Shown: positions 1-12,117 of the stretch, piece after piece
Numbering within the stretch: position 1 is the first letter of the stretch
How the letters are laid out: every line of letters begins with the position of its first letter
Source of the DNA: Undaria pinnatifida
Taxonomy: Eukaryota > Sar > Phaeophyceae > Laminariales > Alariaceae
Direction of reading: 5' to 3'
Length of the DNA: 64,000 nt
Assembly: GCA_012845835.1 (NCBI GenBank)
Contig: JABAKD010000025.1
Location: 3,765,819 to 3,829,818, forward strand
Notes under the pieces: generated by a model
What the model was told of the DNA's origin: nothing
The model's input: the letters and a program-made list of their open reading frames with translations, nothing else
The model's database searches: none
Program-made: the position numbers and the translations under genes

Positions 1-652
1 AGCGCGCTAGCAGCAATTCTAAGCCCGTGGATTTTGGAGGCAGATGGGGCAGGTAGCGCCGTCACCGCGACTCGGTCAGGTCTATGGCGTCGAGGTGTTT
101 TGTGCACAAGAATCAGAGCGGAATGATTCTGGGGTATTTAGCGGCGATCAGACATTTCTACAAACTTTTCGCGGGATGAGATCTCCCTTCTTCGCGTTGC
201 ATTATAGACGCGGTCGGCAAGGGAATAGATAGAACTCATAGAAAGTCGGAGATGTGCCCCAACTTAAGGAAATCTCTAACTTGGGAGATGTTGATAGCAG
301 GTCGGGGAGCGGTTGAGCAGATGGAAGCGACGGGAAACCTCGTTTGGAAGGGGCTGGCCCTGCCATACTCCTTCTCTGTCGAGCCTCAGAAATTTGGGCT
401 TACGGGAACGGGCTGGCGCACTCAGATTTCTGCTTGACTAGGGCAGACATTGCGTGTTGCAACGGGCCTACTAGGCGTTTTGGGTAAGACCGAGGAGAGG
501 GCGGATAGAGTGGAGGTCGTATTCAGAGCGTCGAAAAAATATCAGAAGGGAGTTGGAGCGACGATCTCAAGGACTAGAGCACGGTCTAACAACACCGAAC
601 AGTGGGAAGGTAACGACGTGGGAGCAGTTGAGGTTCTGGTCGATCTCTTTCA

Positions 653-745
653 CTCGCATTTGTATTTCGGGGATCGTTCGCCAACAATGCATGCAAGATT
701 CGCTCGCATTCGTATTTCGGGGATCGTTCGCCAACAATGCAGGCA
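653..745. repeat. Two tandem copies of a ~48-bp unit
   Basis: The phrase TTTCGGGGATCGTTCGCC followed by AACAATGCA occurs twice in a row with one or two differences, immediately upstream of the recombinase fragment. It is probably a small local duplication inside the degraded element. Confidence 0.7.
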
Positions 746-1051
746 AGCTGTGGGGGGAGGTGGCAGGTCACCTCACGTTTACAGGCCACGCTTGCTCTGA
801 GAGTGTCAGTGGGCAGTCTGGGGAACGATCAACAGCAAATCGCCCTGCACGCAGGAAGAATAGGAGGAGCCACGCACTTGGCGCGGTGCGGGGTTACGGC
901 AATACAGATCCAGCGCGCCGGACGCTGGAAATCAACAGCGTTTATGGTTTATGTCCGAGCAGGGGCGGACGGTGCGGAGCTCTTGTCCAGGGCGCTCACA
1001 CGGAACGCCAGATTAGACGATTGTAAAATTGATTTATATCATATGCAATAA
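737..1051 (+). pseudogene. Tyrosine recombinase, C-terminal catalytic fragment (mobile-element relic)
   Basis: The 104-codon reading frame holds the end of a tyrosine-recombinase catalytic domain. H38 and R41 sit in an HxGRIGGAT box (the HxxR box), W64 in a GRWKS motif (the H/W position), and Y72 in a VYVR motif (the nucleophile). This spacing and wording are typical of the recombinases of eukaryotic DIRS/Ngaro/Crypton-type elements, which join DNA through a tyrosine-DNA intermediate. The first catalytic Arg and the whole N-terminal part are missing in this frame; residues 1-30 look like read-through of a repeat. The upstream 0.7 kb has no long open frame, so I read it as a decayed element that may begin outside the window. 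A live short gene is unlikely. Confidence 0.6.
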
Positions 1052-1089
1052 TATGGATTGATAGAATATGGTGTCGGGCTGTCCTAATG

Positions 1090-1290
1090 GGGTAGAGATG
1101 CTTCGCTCAGACAGGCGAGGGCATGAGTTATATAGTAAGTTGAGAGCGGGTTAGCCCGGTAGAAAGAATCTACTGTGAAGAAAGTAATTGGGGCGTTTTG
1201 TCACAGTGTAGTAACAGTAAGGGCTTTAGTTTTATGCTTGATTCATCGTTTGGGGACAAAATGTTAATGCCATAATTCTTGAGCCAAACA
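1090..1290 (+). repeat. Dispersed repeat segment A, copy 1
   Basis: This segment shares a diverged but continuous match with 9,300-9,500: a GTAGAGAT start, GAGGGCATGAGTT, GCGGGTTAGC, CTACTGTGAAGAAAGT and ACAAAATGTTAATGCC. It starts just after the recombinase fragment and is followed by segment B. In the second locus the order is B then A. No coding potential is evident. Confidence 0.75.
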
Positions 1291-1419
1291 AAATGTAGGA
1301 TTCAACACGTAGGAGAATCCATAGTCTGTGGAGGCGGTGTTGAATTCGGGAAACGGGGACCACACGGTCCAGGCAAGTGAGAGCGAACACAAGGGTCAGA
1401 GAGAAGTGGCAGCGGGTCG

Positions 1420-1960
1420 TTTCCAGCTAGCAACCATGTTACGGTGGTGGTTTTTAGTACGGTTGGTCTGCGGGGTTTCCAGAGCTTGTCTCAACGAACA
1501 GCCTAGCAAGAAATAACCGTTGTATACAAACCGTCACAAACGTTCAACCACAGACAGTGGCAAAAGGTGAGGTATGCCAAGAACCTCACGGAGTATACGT
1601 GACAAGTAGGTGTTACGAGCAGTAACATAGTTGTTGCTGAGACGAGGAGCATCGATCCCCATGCACACTCCTTGTTTTTGATTCATCGTTCAGCTGTCCT
1701 ACACAAGAAGACGCCTGGCTCAGACAGCAGAAGAGACGGCAGAGGCTTACGGACAGCATGCTGCAGGGAACTATAACTATGCAGGTGGCAGCCTTTTGTA
1801 TGTACTCGGTAGAGCTTGAGTGTGTCTATGAGAATATGAGGATGATGTTGGAGCGGGTATCACTGGAGATGCACGTGATGCGTGGATCTGGAAACTAAAT
1901 AATACGCTGTTCTAAGTGTGAAACTATGTCTTAAGGCAGAGCTGCGGGGCAGGGGCTGCC
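1420..1960 (+). repeat. Dispersed repeat segment B, copy 1
   Basis: It matches 8,640-9,190 over about 540 bp at roughly 85% identity by eye, for example GGGGTTTCCAGAGCTTGTCT, CAGCATGCTGCAGGG, GCAGCCTTTTGTATGTACTC and CGTGATGCGTGGATCTGG. The other copy carries an open frame across much of B, but this copy has stops, so B is more likely untranslated element sequence or a decayed gene. Confidence 0.75.
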
Positions 1961-3640
1961 ACTCTGGCATGTATGATGCAGACACAGCTATACTCTGTAA
2001 CATGGTGTGTAACATGGTGACTAGTCCTTGTGCTTAGTCTGGACCTGCATGCCGCGTTCGAAAGCTTGCGGTTCGGTAGCGTACGCGTCTTCAGGTGAGG
2101 TGTTGGCTTCTATATACATTGTTGCCTTCAACAACGTCAGGTGCGAGTTGGACCAGTTGAGTGGTCGATACATAACCCACCAAACAAGAAGGAACAACAT
2201 AAAAAAGAAAGAACGAGGAAGTTATACTCGTATCATACTCGTACGTATAGTGTCTGGCAGTCATCCCACAGGAGGCACTGCCGCTGTACCACATCAACAT
2301 TACGGCTTTCAAAGCCCCATGCAGCAGGGTTGATTGGGGCAGAGGTCCCCGTTCGATTCGCAGTGTGGCCGCTACCCTCGGGAAGCGCTGGTGTAGATGG
2401 GGATGTCTGTTACTTATCCGGGTTTTTGCTCCAAATAGTCTTTCTCCAGCGGCTCAAAATGTTGCTTTCTTGTTTTGGATTGGTGTGTCGAGTACGTAGT
2501 GATAGGTAGAGCCAATCCCGCTCAACACTAGAGAACGAGACATGAGAGAGCGGACAATAGGCCACCGGTGCCCTCGATACGCGGCGGACTTGTACTTCGT
2601 TGTGGGTTGATTGGTACCGGCGGTCCTAAGTTTTCACATGAGTGGTGACAACACAATCTTAACCACTTAGACGGAGGTTGTGTTATAAGACGTTTGATGT
2701 GAGGGGGCTAGCGCTGCGTCCATCACTCTGGCGGTCGTGCGGTAAGCCTTGCTTGGCAGAGTCCGAACGGATTGGTTTTGATTTGTACGATCGCAGTCGC
2801 CTCACGCGTACGTCTTATGTGCCAGATGGTCTCACTGCATGTGGAGTGATCTCCGGCAGCCTGCCTTGGCACATCCCACTCATGTTCATGTTTTAACACC
2901 GAACCCAACCTCTGTTGTTCAGCGGAAAGTAGGCAAAGACGATTTGCGTTCACCTTTCTTGCATCCTAGACAAACAAGCCTAGACCATAGACAATACGAT
3001 TAACCGAGGAAAACAGCGAGCGCCTAGACTTGACGAGATCGACAGTACATACAGCGGGGGGGGTCATGGCTGAGTCGGTCGTCCGGATTGAGATTCGGTA
3101 GGTGGTCCCAATAGACATGTAGGGGCCGTGGTAGGCACCAATTGCATCCCGTATCTGTATGCTGTGAGAGGTTTAGTGTGGGTGAGCGAATGCCGAGTCC
3201 ACCACCCTGACGGAGGGCGCGCGGTACGCCTCGCTTAGCAGAGTCCAAACGGATTGGTTTCGTTATGCACGAGGATAAAGTCCGGCACATGCTTCTCATG
3301 CGCTGCGGTAGGCGTGTATGTGGATGGGTTTATCCTGTAGGCCGCCGCGACGCGTCGTATCTTCCTAGCGCGCAGAACCTATCGTTCGTCACATGGGCCT
3401 GCTACCCGTGGCGAGGTGGGGTGACCAGTCGCGTATTTCCCCTAGACAGAGACAGTGAAGCATGCACCCCGTCCGATTGACATTAAATAATACCTTGTAA
3501 GTAACAACGAAGCACCTATGCTAAAATAGAACATCATAACCTAAAACAGCATTACCGTAATACGTTTACGTGCAGCGGGGAAAGGCTTGCAAAATAACTA
3601 GACTATATCAATACAGACATATTATAACATCAACAAAACA
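1961..3640. other. No gene seen; one ~100-bp direct repeat pair
   Basis: No reading frame here shows a recognisable domain or codon-like pattern. Positions about 2,690-2,790 and 3,175-3,275 are diverged direct copies sharing GAGTCC.AACGGATTGGTTT and flanking sequence. The stretch looks like old repeat-derived DNA. Confidence 0.45.
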
Positions 3641-6500
3641 GCACTGCCGTTAATGCTGTTACCTGCAGCAGTGAAGACGTGCATCTCGGAGATGGGGGAG
3701 TCCTGGCGGCTGTGATGGTCGCCAGCTGCTGCACATTAGGGCCGAGAGAATGTGGTATACACGAGAGAACCGATACGATGGTGCTGACGGTGCAACCAAC
3801 CTCATGAAGTACTCCATGCTCACCAGTGAGCCAAAATATGAATGCGCGTTCAACCCGGTGCCCGTGGGTTAAAAACATCTGTACCTGTCGCGCACCATGT
3901 TCGTCGCCTGCCGCTGCTTGTTGGTCACTGACAGTTAATTGAGTAGGGATATACTCTCGTCGTCGCAAACCCATATTATCATGGGTGCAAGTGCTCCAAG
4001 TTGACTAGGAATACAGCAGTACACCTCGTGCCGACCGCGCGAACTGTTCCTTGCTTACCAGTGAGCTCGCGGATGCATGCATGTTCAACTCGATCTCCAA
4101 ACGCATGTCCAACTCGATGCCAGTCCGTGGAAAAAATATATGTACCGACCACAAGTCTCACCTGAATATTCGTTGTTTGAATTCGTTTGTTAGTTGCGGA
4201 AGTCTAGTAATAGAAATAGCGTGCGTTTTGCAGATACCCTCGTCATCACACACCCCATCATGGTGCGGGTGCGCGAGGATGCCCGACTTACAGCACTTAT
4301 CTCAAAAGTACACGCATAGGTACTGGTGGTCTTGCATGGATGTATGACGCACATCAGATTCGAACTAAGTTTGGTCTGCTCGCCATCGCATGCCACGAAC
4401 TATAGACTAATGCTTGTTTTACACGATTCCCGCTCGCATAACCGACCCCATCGGCTCCGATACGTTTTCTACCTGATGCTCGGCGCAAAAACAAATGTGT
4501 ACTTGTAGTAGCCGTGCACACATGCCCGTGGAGGAAATAAGTCGACGATATACCGTATCAATAGGATACCTAGGAATGTACCCTCGACGTCGATTGATTG
4601 CCCCCATACGTACGTGTAGGTGCTCGAAGTTGGCATACCTCTTGGAGCGTGTAACGTAGGTAGGGCGTCGCATTACGTGGATGGTCGTCGCCTACCGTAT
4701 CCGACTACTGATCTGCCTGTTATCGCATGCCCACCACAGTGCACAAAGCTCCCCGGCGCACGCATTCCTCACCGGCTTATAGTGCAGGCAGTGCTCGAGG
4801 TGTGGTTGGCATACATGGCATACATGCATGTCTATGTAGTAGAAACGTTGGTGGCCGTACATGTACTACGCATGCTGGTAGTCGTCCGTTCACTACCGTA
4901 GATGTGTATCCCCAGCAGCATACAGTATGTAGGGTCGCCCCCGCATGCTCTGCACGACGTAGGCTCGATGGTAGTCGTACAGGTATACTCGGCGTCCACC
5001 ATATGGGTAAGTAAATGCACTCACCATCACATTCGCGTTCGCCAATGCACACATACACTCACAATATACCTATTTGAGTACTTCGCGCAAGCGGGTTGGA
5101 CTAAGCTGCCCATACCAGAACTGTCTGTTTCATATTCCGTGACTTCCGTCCAGCCCCTTTTCCACCGTAACCCACGCACCGAGCGCGCTTGATGTTTTAG
5201 GCATGAGGAATCGACGATAGCGAGCGCAACACAATGGAATAAGGAAGGACGGCACTGATACAAATCCACGGCGTCAGAGCTCTAGCCGGATACTGGAGGG
5301 GAGGATGCGGGTCGTCTGGGCGGCTGTGGGTGTCATCAGCCACGTCGCGCGCTCGAAGGAGAAGCGATGGAAGACTGTGGTAGATAGGAGAGAAACGACA
5401 CCAGAGTGCTGTCCGTGCAATTCACTCCACGAACTCCGCCATACCCCCCGACCAGCTATGAAACGCATGCGTGGTCTACTCGTGGCCCGCCCGCATAAAA
5501 TAACGTACGTATACTAGCATAGGCTCGACGTAGGCCAATCTATTCAGCGCCAATTGCTTGTGGGGTGCTGACGTGTACCTGTTAGCATGTACGTATGTAC
5601 ATCCGTCACCGCATGCTCGTAGGCCCATGTATGGGTGCTGAACGTTTGTCGGCATACAGTACTCTATTAGTTTGGCGTGGATGCTCGATGCTCTCGAGCA
5701 TCAGGATATGTTCAGTATTATGTGCATGCTCCTCATGGCATGCTCTACATGACGTACGTCAGTTTGTGCTCGATTGTGCTTGCGCGAAGAAACTGGACGT
5801 CTACAATACACGTGGACACCTACACTCCCGAGCACATGCAAATAAACACATGGATTCCCGACACTAAAATTTAGCGTGGGTACCAGGAGTACATATACTA
5901 CAGCACAAGTGCTTGCACATATCGTCGCATCTAATTGCCTGTCACCTACCACTGTATGGGTAAGTATGTGTGATCGCCATCACATGTGCGATTGCCAGTG
6001 CATGCATGTATACACACCTGAATGCTCGACACCTATTCATAGTATGGGTACGTAAACCCTTGCCGCCTATTATGCGGAAATGTGCGCCATGCATGCATGC
6101 TCGCCAGGGCATGCACATATACGTACACATACACTTGTTGGTAGTTGGAGTGCATGAAAGCTCGTCACCTACCGTATGCGTATGTACACCCGCCATCGCA
6201 TGTACGCTCGACAGGGCGTGCATACTTACGGACATGGGTGCTCGACAGTTGTTCGTAGTGTGGGTACCTGTAGTCGAACACGGATGCTCGACGCAGTTAA
6301 TTATCGGGCATGCATGGATTTTCGACGCTTGTTCGTAGTACATATGGGTACATGTAGACGTACTGTTATACGAATGCTCGACACCTGCCATGTGCGTAAG
6401 TATGTATGCTCATCATCACATGTGTGTTAGCACACAATGGAATAGCTATATACAGGTTCACATGCCAGGTGCAGTATGCCCGACCCCTATCCTCGTATCG
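3640..6500. repeat. Degenerate repeat field rich in GCATGC/CATGCTCGACA phrases
   Basis: Phrases such as ATGCTCGACACCT, CGCCATCGCATG, GTATGGGTAAGTATG and TGCATGCATG recur at irregular 50-130-bp spacing with many changes. An earlier pair (about 3,775-3,890 and 4,010-4,150) shares CTCACCAGTGAGC and a GTGCCCGTGGG-type phrase. The short open frames are by-products of the repeat and appear on both strands. I see no gene. Confidence 0.6.
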
Positions 6501-7514
6501 GATTGTTGGTATGCTGTTGGCGGTGTTGTTGTTCTCGTCGTCGTCGTTGCTGAGGATGTTCGCGAGCAGTCAACCAACAATAGATTCGGTCGGGCTCACC
6601 TAGAGCAGGCACGGTGCACTCTCAGGTGAGACGCTATCCCTAACGCTAACCCATGCTATGTAGCCGGAGCATGTTGGATTACAACCATCAGGCCAGACCC
6701 ATTTCTGCCGTCCGCTTTGCCTCCCTTCTGGCCCCTGTTCCGTTGCAGCCCGTGTACGTCCCTCGATATGATAGTACCGTAGATGAGTGACACAGAGGAT
6801 CGAATGCCACCGGCACAACCTACCGGAGGTCTGGGGCACGGTTGAGAAAACGCACGAGGAAAATAAGAAGGAAAATCAGCGCCACAATGCCGCGATTCAG
6901 AGACCGCCGGCCGGCGCGCACGCCGCGGGGGGGCGACCTCGTCCTCGTCCGGGAGGTGGGACGGCTCACTCCACCGGCAGAGGATAAGACCAAAGCCGGA
7001 TCATGATATGTGTACCGGCCCGTGGAAGGCGGTGAAGGTGGTTTGTAAGGGGTTGAGCCATGTCGAGGTGGACGAGAAGAAAAGAAACGGCCCGTGCTGA
7101 GTAGACGGGAGGCGCTATAGTTCCCAATCAGCATGAAGATCGCCAAGCCATACGACGACGGCGCAATTCGGATTATTCGGTCTAGGCAGGGTTATCATTT
7201 CTATTCGTCGCGTTGGCGCATCCTCTTCCCCAAGAATGACTGGGAAGGACTGACGACGTCCGAAATGGCGAAATGTGCGGTTGGAGAGAGGTCGGGGTTG
7301 TGGGCGGGACATTTGGTTACCTCTCGTTTGTGGTGGTGTTGTCTTTGTTCCTGTTTTCATTTTGATAAGCTAGTCTTGTAACGGGTTAGACCGAGCGAGT
7401 GCCGCGAAATAAATACAACAACATCCCGGTCGCCGCCCTTATTTCGAGGGATAGGAACAAAACGTTCTGGGCGCGATTGCTCCCCTGATTTAGTCGTAGC
7501 GGCGTGGATTTTGC

Positions 7515-7985
7515 GGGAGGTATTGAGGAGATACAAGCGTGTTTCGCTCAGAGAACGGTTATTGTTGGGTTGCCACCACACGCTACATTGAGGGGCATGG
7601 ACGAGTTGGGCTTCTACGGTCGTAGTTGTTCGAGCTACGGGGGGGTCCGGCGGAGGCTCTCCCGGCCGACGTCGCCGGCTTTACATGCTTAGTCTTCGGG
7701 ATCCCGTGGGAGTTTAGGTCATATTGATGTTGTTGGTTCACTGGTTTTGTGGGAGACATCGAGTGGGGTCAAGCGTGTTTTGCTCAGAGAATGGTCATGG
7801 ACGGGTTGCCCCCTCAAGCTTTTTTGAGGGGCATGGGCGAGTAGGGCTTCTCTGGTTGTAGTCGTTCGAGCTACGGGGGGGGGGCGGCTGAGGCTCTCCT
7901 GTCCGGCGTTGCCGGTTCTACATGCTTCGTTTTCGGGACCCTGTGGGTTTTTCCGTGATGGTGGTTTTGTTGGTTATATTAGTTT
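7515..7985. repeat. Tandem duplication, two diverged ~240-bp units
   Basis: Unit 1 (about 7,525-7,750) and unit 2 (about 7,775-7,985) share the same series of landmarks: AAGCGTGTTT.GCTCAGAGAA, TTGAGGGGCATGG.CGAGT, TTCGAGCTACGGGGGGG, CGGAGGCTCTC, TACATGCTT.GT and a GTTGTTGG end. Neither unit has a convincing reading frame. Confidence 0.75.
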
Positions 7986-8639
7986 TAGTGGCATGTCAGG
8001 TTGTGTGCTTTATTGGGGGGGCGGCAGGCCTGGGCGTGCCGCCAGCCAGTCGGTGTCAAGACCACGGTCGATACCCAGGAAACAGCCAGACAGTATTTCC
8101 GGAAGGTTCTATCTTCGGCGTGGTGTCGGCATCAGTTTGGGTTGATGATCCCGTGTACAACCAGGGGCGTATACTACCATCTATTTTTCCTTGGTACATT
8201 AATTGGGCTTTTCTGGTTGTCGAGGAAGTCGCGGAGAGGTGTAGAGCATATGGTTCTGCCGTATGCTAGTGTCGTCGATTGGGCTCGACTCAATGGAGGA
8301 GTGCGTGTTCAACGAAAGCTATCCCTTGTTTTATTTAAACCAGTTCACCAGGGGGTCTACGTCAAAATCTCGGGTTGAGACGAGCACCTGGTGCGAGGCA
8401 CTAAGGACAGAGAGGGTACGCGTGGTGAACAGCCAGGAAGGTTCTACAAAGTTTTCACCGCGTAAGTGGGTAGGTGACGCATGTAGTGTGCGTGCTGCGG
8501 GAGGGTTTTCCAAACGGAATTGCCTGGTTTTTTTCCTCAGTCTTGGTTGTGATACAGGACATTTCGGGTCCGCTGTCCGGGATACTGCGTGGCAGTCCTT
8601 AGCCGGCCAACCAGCTGGGTGGAGTCTTACGGCGGTGTT

Positions 8640-9190
8640 TTGTAGATCGGTGGGTCTGTGGGGTTTCCAGAGCTTGTCTTATCGAGCAGCCAAGCAAGAA
8701 ATAGCCACTGTATACAAAGCGTCAACAACTTTCAATCGCAAACATTGTCACAAGGTGTGGTATGCCAGGAAACTCACGGAGTATACATGGCGAGTAGGTT
8801 TTACGGACAGTAACACAGTTGTTGCTGAGAGGTGGAGCATTGACCCCCGTACACATTCCTCTTCTTACTTCGTCGTTGAGTCGTCCTACACAAGAAGACG
8901 ACTGGCTGAGACAGCAGAAGAGATGGCAAAGGCTTTCGGACAGCATGCTGCAGGGGACTATAACTATGCAGGTGGCAGCCTTTTGTATGTACTCGGTAGA
9001 GATTGAGTGTGTTTATGAGAATATGAGGATGGTATTGGAGCGGGCACCACAGGAGATCCACGTGATGCGTGGATCTGGAAACTAAATAATACGATGTTCT
9101 CAGTGTGAAACTACGGCTAATGGCAGATCTGCGGGGCAGGGGCTGCCACTCTGTCATGGATTATGCAGACACAGCTCGACTCTGTAACAA
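8640..9190 (+). repeat. Dispersed repeat segment B, copy 2
   Basis: This is the second copy of segment B (see 1,420-1,960). It lies inside a 247-codon open frame (8,263-9,006), but that frame shows no recognisable domain and its counterpart in copy 1 is broken, so I do not call a gene. Segment A follows at 9,300, the reverse of the order in copy 1. Confidence 0.7.
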
Positions 9191-9299
9191 CTACGCATTG
9201 GAGGCCGGGGCATCGCCTAGTACTTGATCGAGTCCCCACCCACCCACCCACCCTATCGCTTAAGAGAGGGTGGGGGATGGGAACAGGGGGACCGAGAGA

Positions 9300-9500
9300 G
9301 TGTGGCGGTAGAGATATCTCGCTCGGAGCGACGAGGGCATGAGTTGTGCACTAAATTGAGGGCGGGTTAGCTCGATGAAGAAGCTACTGTGAAGAAAGTG
9401 AGTGGGGGAGCTTTTCACAGTATAGAAAAAAAAAGGGTTTGTTCATCTTTTTGCGACAAAATGTTAATGCCAGAATTCTTGAGCGAAAACAAGGTGATGA
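9300..9500 (+). repeat. Dispersed repeat segment A, copy 2
   Basis: Diverged copy of 1,090-1,290, lying about 110 bp after the end of B copy 2. The intervening DNA has a CACCCACCCACCCACCC run and a GGGTGGGGG run. Confidence 0.7.
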
Positions 9501-10090
9501 GTTCTTGCGGTTGGCCATAACAATGGCACCCCGTTCCATGGGTTGACGTTTCTTCTCAGTGCAGGAGTACGAGGCACGTATTTTATAGAGTGTAGAGGCT
9601 TGATTTGAAACTCTGTATGCACTACTGCTGCACCACGGAAATTTTGACAGGAAAATTATTTTTAAAAAAATCTGGTGTCTTCCTTCTGCGTTTTGGTTTT
9701 TCACCCTGCTCTTGCGGGCTGTTCGAAAAATAAGAAAATATGTTCGTACCAAGTACCACGTAGCAAGTAAGCCGCAGGCGAGAGGCGAGAGCGCGAAGAC
9801 TCACTCGTACCAAACTGTGCCGACCTGTCTAAAGTACTACGCACAGAGCAAGACTATCCGTATCCGCTCGGTGCGGCAGTGGCATTAGTGATGAAAGACC
9901 GACGGTTCAAGTTTTTGGCCGTGGGGGGGGCGATAGCTTCCGTAATCTCGGTCGGCGCGAGCTGGTCTCCATCCAAAGCGAGCTTTTTACGACCAGTCGT
10001 TTATTTGCACGTACGTGCAAAGTTTTCAGATTTGTATGTAATGGCAATACTGCCCCTGCTGACCTCGAGAGCAGACCTCGAGCCCCCCAA

Positions 10091-10157
10091 AGGGTTGGGT
10101 TAGGGTTAGGGCTAGGGTCATGGTTAGAGTTAGGGTCAAGTCTGGGGTCGGGTTAGT
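10091..10157 (+). repeat. Degenerate interstitial TTAGGG-like repeat
   Basis: About six TTAGGG or one-base variants (GGGTTAGGGTTAGGGCTAGGG, then TTAGAGTTAGGGTC) lie in a row. The tract falls in the ~250-bp segment present in the left arm of the inverted-repeat element but absent from the right arm. Confidence 0.6.
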
Positions 10158-10908
10158 CTGGGCACCTCATCCGTCATTTTTTGCGGACCTGCACATAGAT
10201 AGGGAGCCGCCATACATAACAAATCCGATTAGCCTGGCACGCACGTGCAACTTCGCGGGGCCGCCTTTTTACTCATACTCGCATTTTAACCAACGCCACC
10301 AAAGTTTGTTTATGTTTCGAGAACCTCCAAGATAGCTTAAACTCCATACACACCCTTATCAGGAGGGGTGGGGCGGCAACATGAGCAGCATACATACGAG
10401 GCTGCGTGTATTCAACCGTGGCGGGCCCAGTAGCTACCGCAGTTGTCAACGCCGTGGGGTGATCTCTCAGGAAGAAACTCGATTCAACCCGCAAAGCACC
10501 ACAACAGTCTGCTTCACGAACCACAGCAGATCTCAGGAGCTGGACTCGGCATTTTCAGAACAACGCAGTTCGGTCGAAAACCAGACACAGGACAAGACGA
10601 GCCGTAACCGCTCGCTGCGGCAGCGAAACATGACGAGCACCCGGCACCACACGCTGCTGAGTTTCACTCGAGGGTGTGATGAGTGCCCTAGTCGTGTGTG
10701 CTGTCTGCTACTGCTGTTGTCTGCTGCTGCTCTTGCTGGGCAAACGCAAACTCTATCACATGTCACAGCGAGCGGACTACTCGCACTGATGTACACTCAA
10801 CTTAAGTCGTTTCGCAAGGCATAGTTTGCCAAACCAATCCGAACCCCTTGATCTTATTCAGTATGTTTGAATCACACTCTGGACATTAACTACGGTTGAA
10901 ATTTTCAA

Positions 10909-11029
10909 GCTAACGCACAATTTGCCTGCAATCGTTTCTATGTGGAAACCCTTACAACCCTAATAATAGGTTTTCCACCTGATGTAGGGTTTCCACGTAG
11001 AAACAATCGCAGGTGAATTGTGTGTTAGC
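10909..11029. repeat. Hairpin: 44-bp inverted arms, 33-bp loop
   Basis: The arm 10,909-10,952 (starting GCTAACGCACAATT) is complementary with few mismatches to 10,986-11,029 (ending AATTGTGTGTTAGC). Both arms contain the TTTC.A.GTGGAAACCCT block. A stem of this length is far beyond chance and could extrude or fold in RNA. Confidence 0.8.
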
Positions 11030-11508
11030 CAAGCGCGCACAAGGAAAGTTACCCCGCACACCACACCCCTCCCGGAGAGCCGAAGATTTTTTTTTCCTGG
11101 ACGTTCCTTGGCATTTTTTTCTCTCTCAACTTTGGTCTCAATGACAATGCTATGCTTGCGTGTTTGGGTATACTACACATAGATGTTGTACATACCAAAA
11201 GATAGGTTGAGATAGTACATAACAATGGATAGGTTCATTTACTTAGGAGCAATAATATACGACGGGCTAGCGACGCCTGTGGAAGTATTATTCTTGGAGA
11301 CAAGTCCCCCCAAAGTTGCCTCAAACCAAAAAAACCAAAAATCTTGCTTCTCAATCAAGTGCTTGTTAGTCCACGACAACCTTGGGCAATCATCTGAGTG
11401 TGACTCGTCTGACTCATCTGACCCAACCTTCCGCTGGGAGGCCTTACGGCGTACTACGAGGGCTCTGATACCCTTACTTACTATTTGGCTTTGAGACCCT
11501 CCGGCGTG

Positions 11509-12117
11509 CTACGGGGGCTCTGAAAGTCTTACCTTTGCCCTCTCGCAGATTTTTCGCCACGCCGCCGCCTTTTCTGCCTCGCTTACGTCAAGCTGTCTTC
11601 GAATCTCACACTCTTGGGATCTGTTTTGCTCAGAGCCAATGGATTTGTTTGCCTCCCTTCTACGTGGCGGGGCATGGAATACTTCCACACCCACTCTACA
11701 GTGTTGCAAAATAAGCATTTCAGGGGTACGTTGGTGCAGCATGGTGTACCTATGTAGATAGATGATGACGTGCTCTTCGCGCAGCTTCAGGCGTAAAGCA
11801 ATGACAGTTTTTGCGAGTCTCACTTGGGCGTGAGAGGACAGATGGAATGTTTCTGAGGTGGGTTCTACAACCAACGTGTTGGTCTTACCCTCGTCCTCTC
11901 CTGGACCATCGCCGAAGTTATACCCGTAGCAGCAAATGAACTCCGGGCCGTCGGCTCGCTTTCCGCAGGAGGCGCGTTCTATATAAGGCGCCGTCTTATA
12001 GAACGGGGTCGGTAAGAGGGCTTCCCCTGTCACGAAGACTGTGCTCATCGCGACCACTCTCTCTCTCTCTGTCTCTGTCTCTTCTGCGGTACTCAGGGCG
12101 TCGCAGTCCGTGATCAC
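11509..12117 (-). CDS. Unrecognised 202-aa ORF inside the inverted-repeat element
   Basis: This is one of the longest open frames in the first 16 kb. The product is hydrophilic. Its N-terminus has an acidic/Arg-rich ETETERER stretch produced by a CTCTCTCT microsatellite, a central Cys/Tyr/Gly-rich part (CCYGYNFGDG) and a charged, Lys/Arg/Glu-rich C-terminus that could be helical. I recognise no transposase catalytic triad, zinc finger or other domain. Its position between the inner inverted repeats suggests an element-encoded protein. A spliced partial host gene captured by the element is the alternative. The codon pattern is not low-complexity, so I consider it probably real but unassigned. 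Confidence 0.4.
   Translation of the reverse strand: MITDCDALSTAEETETERERVVAMSTVFVTGEALLPTPFYKTAPYIERASCGKRADGPEFICCYGYNFGDGPGEDEGKTNTLVVEPTSETFHLSSHAQVRLAKTVIALRLKLREEHVIIYLHRYTMLHQRTPEMLILQHCRVGVEVFHAPPRRREANKSIGSEQNRSQECEIRRQLDVSEAEKAAAWRKICERAKVRLSEPP

Noticed and set aside
8263-9006. 247-codon plus-strand frame
   Set aside because: It spans repeat segment B; the other copy of B has stops, and no family is recognisable.
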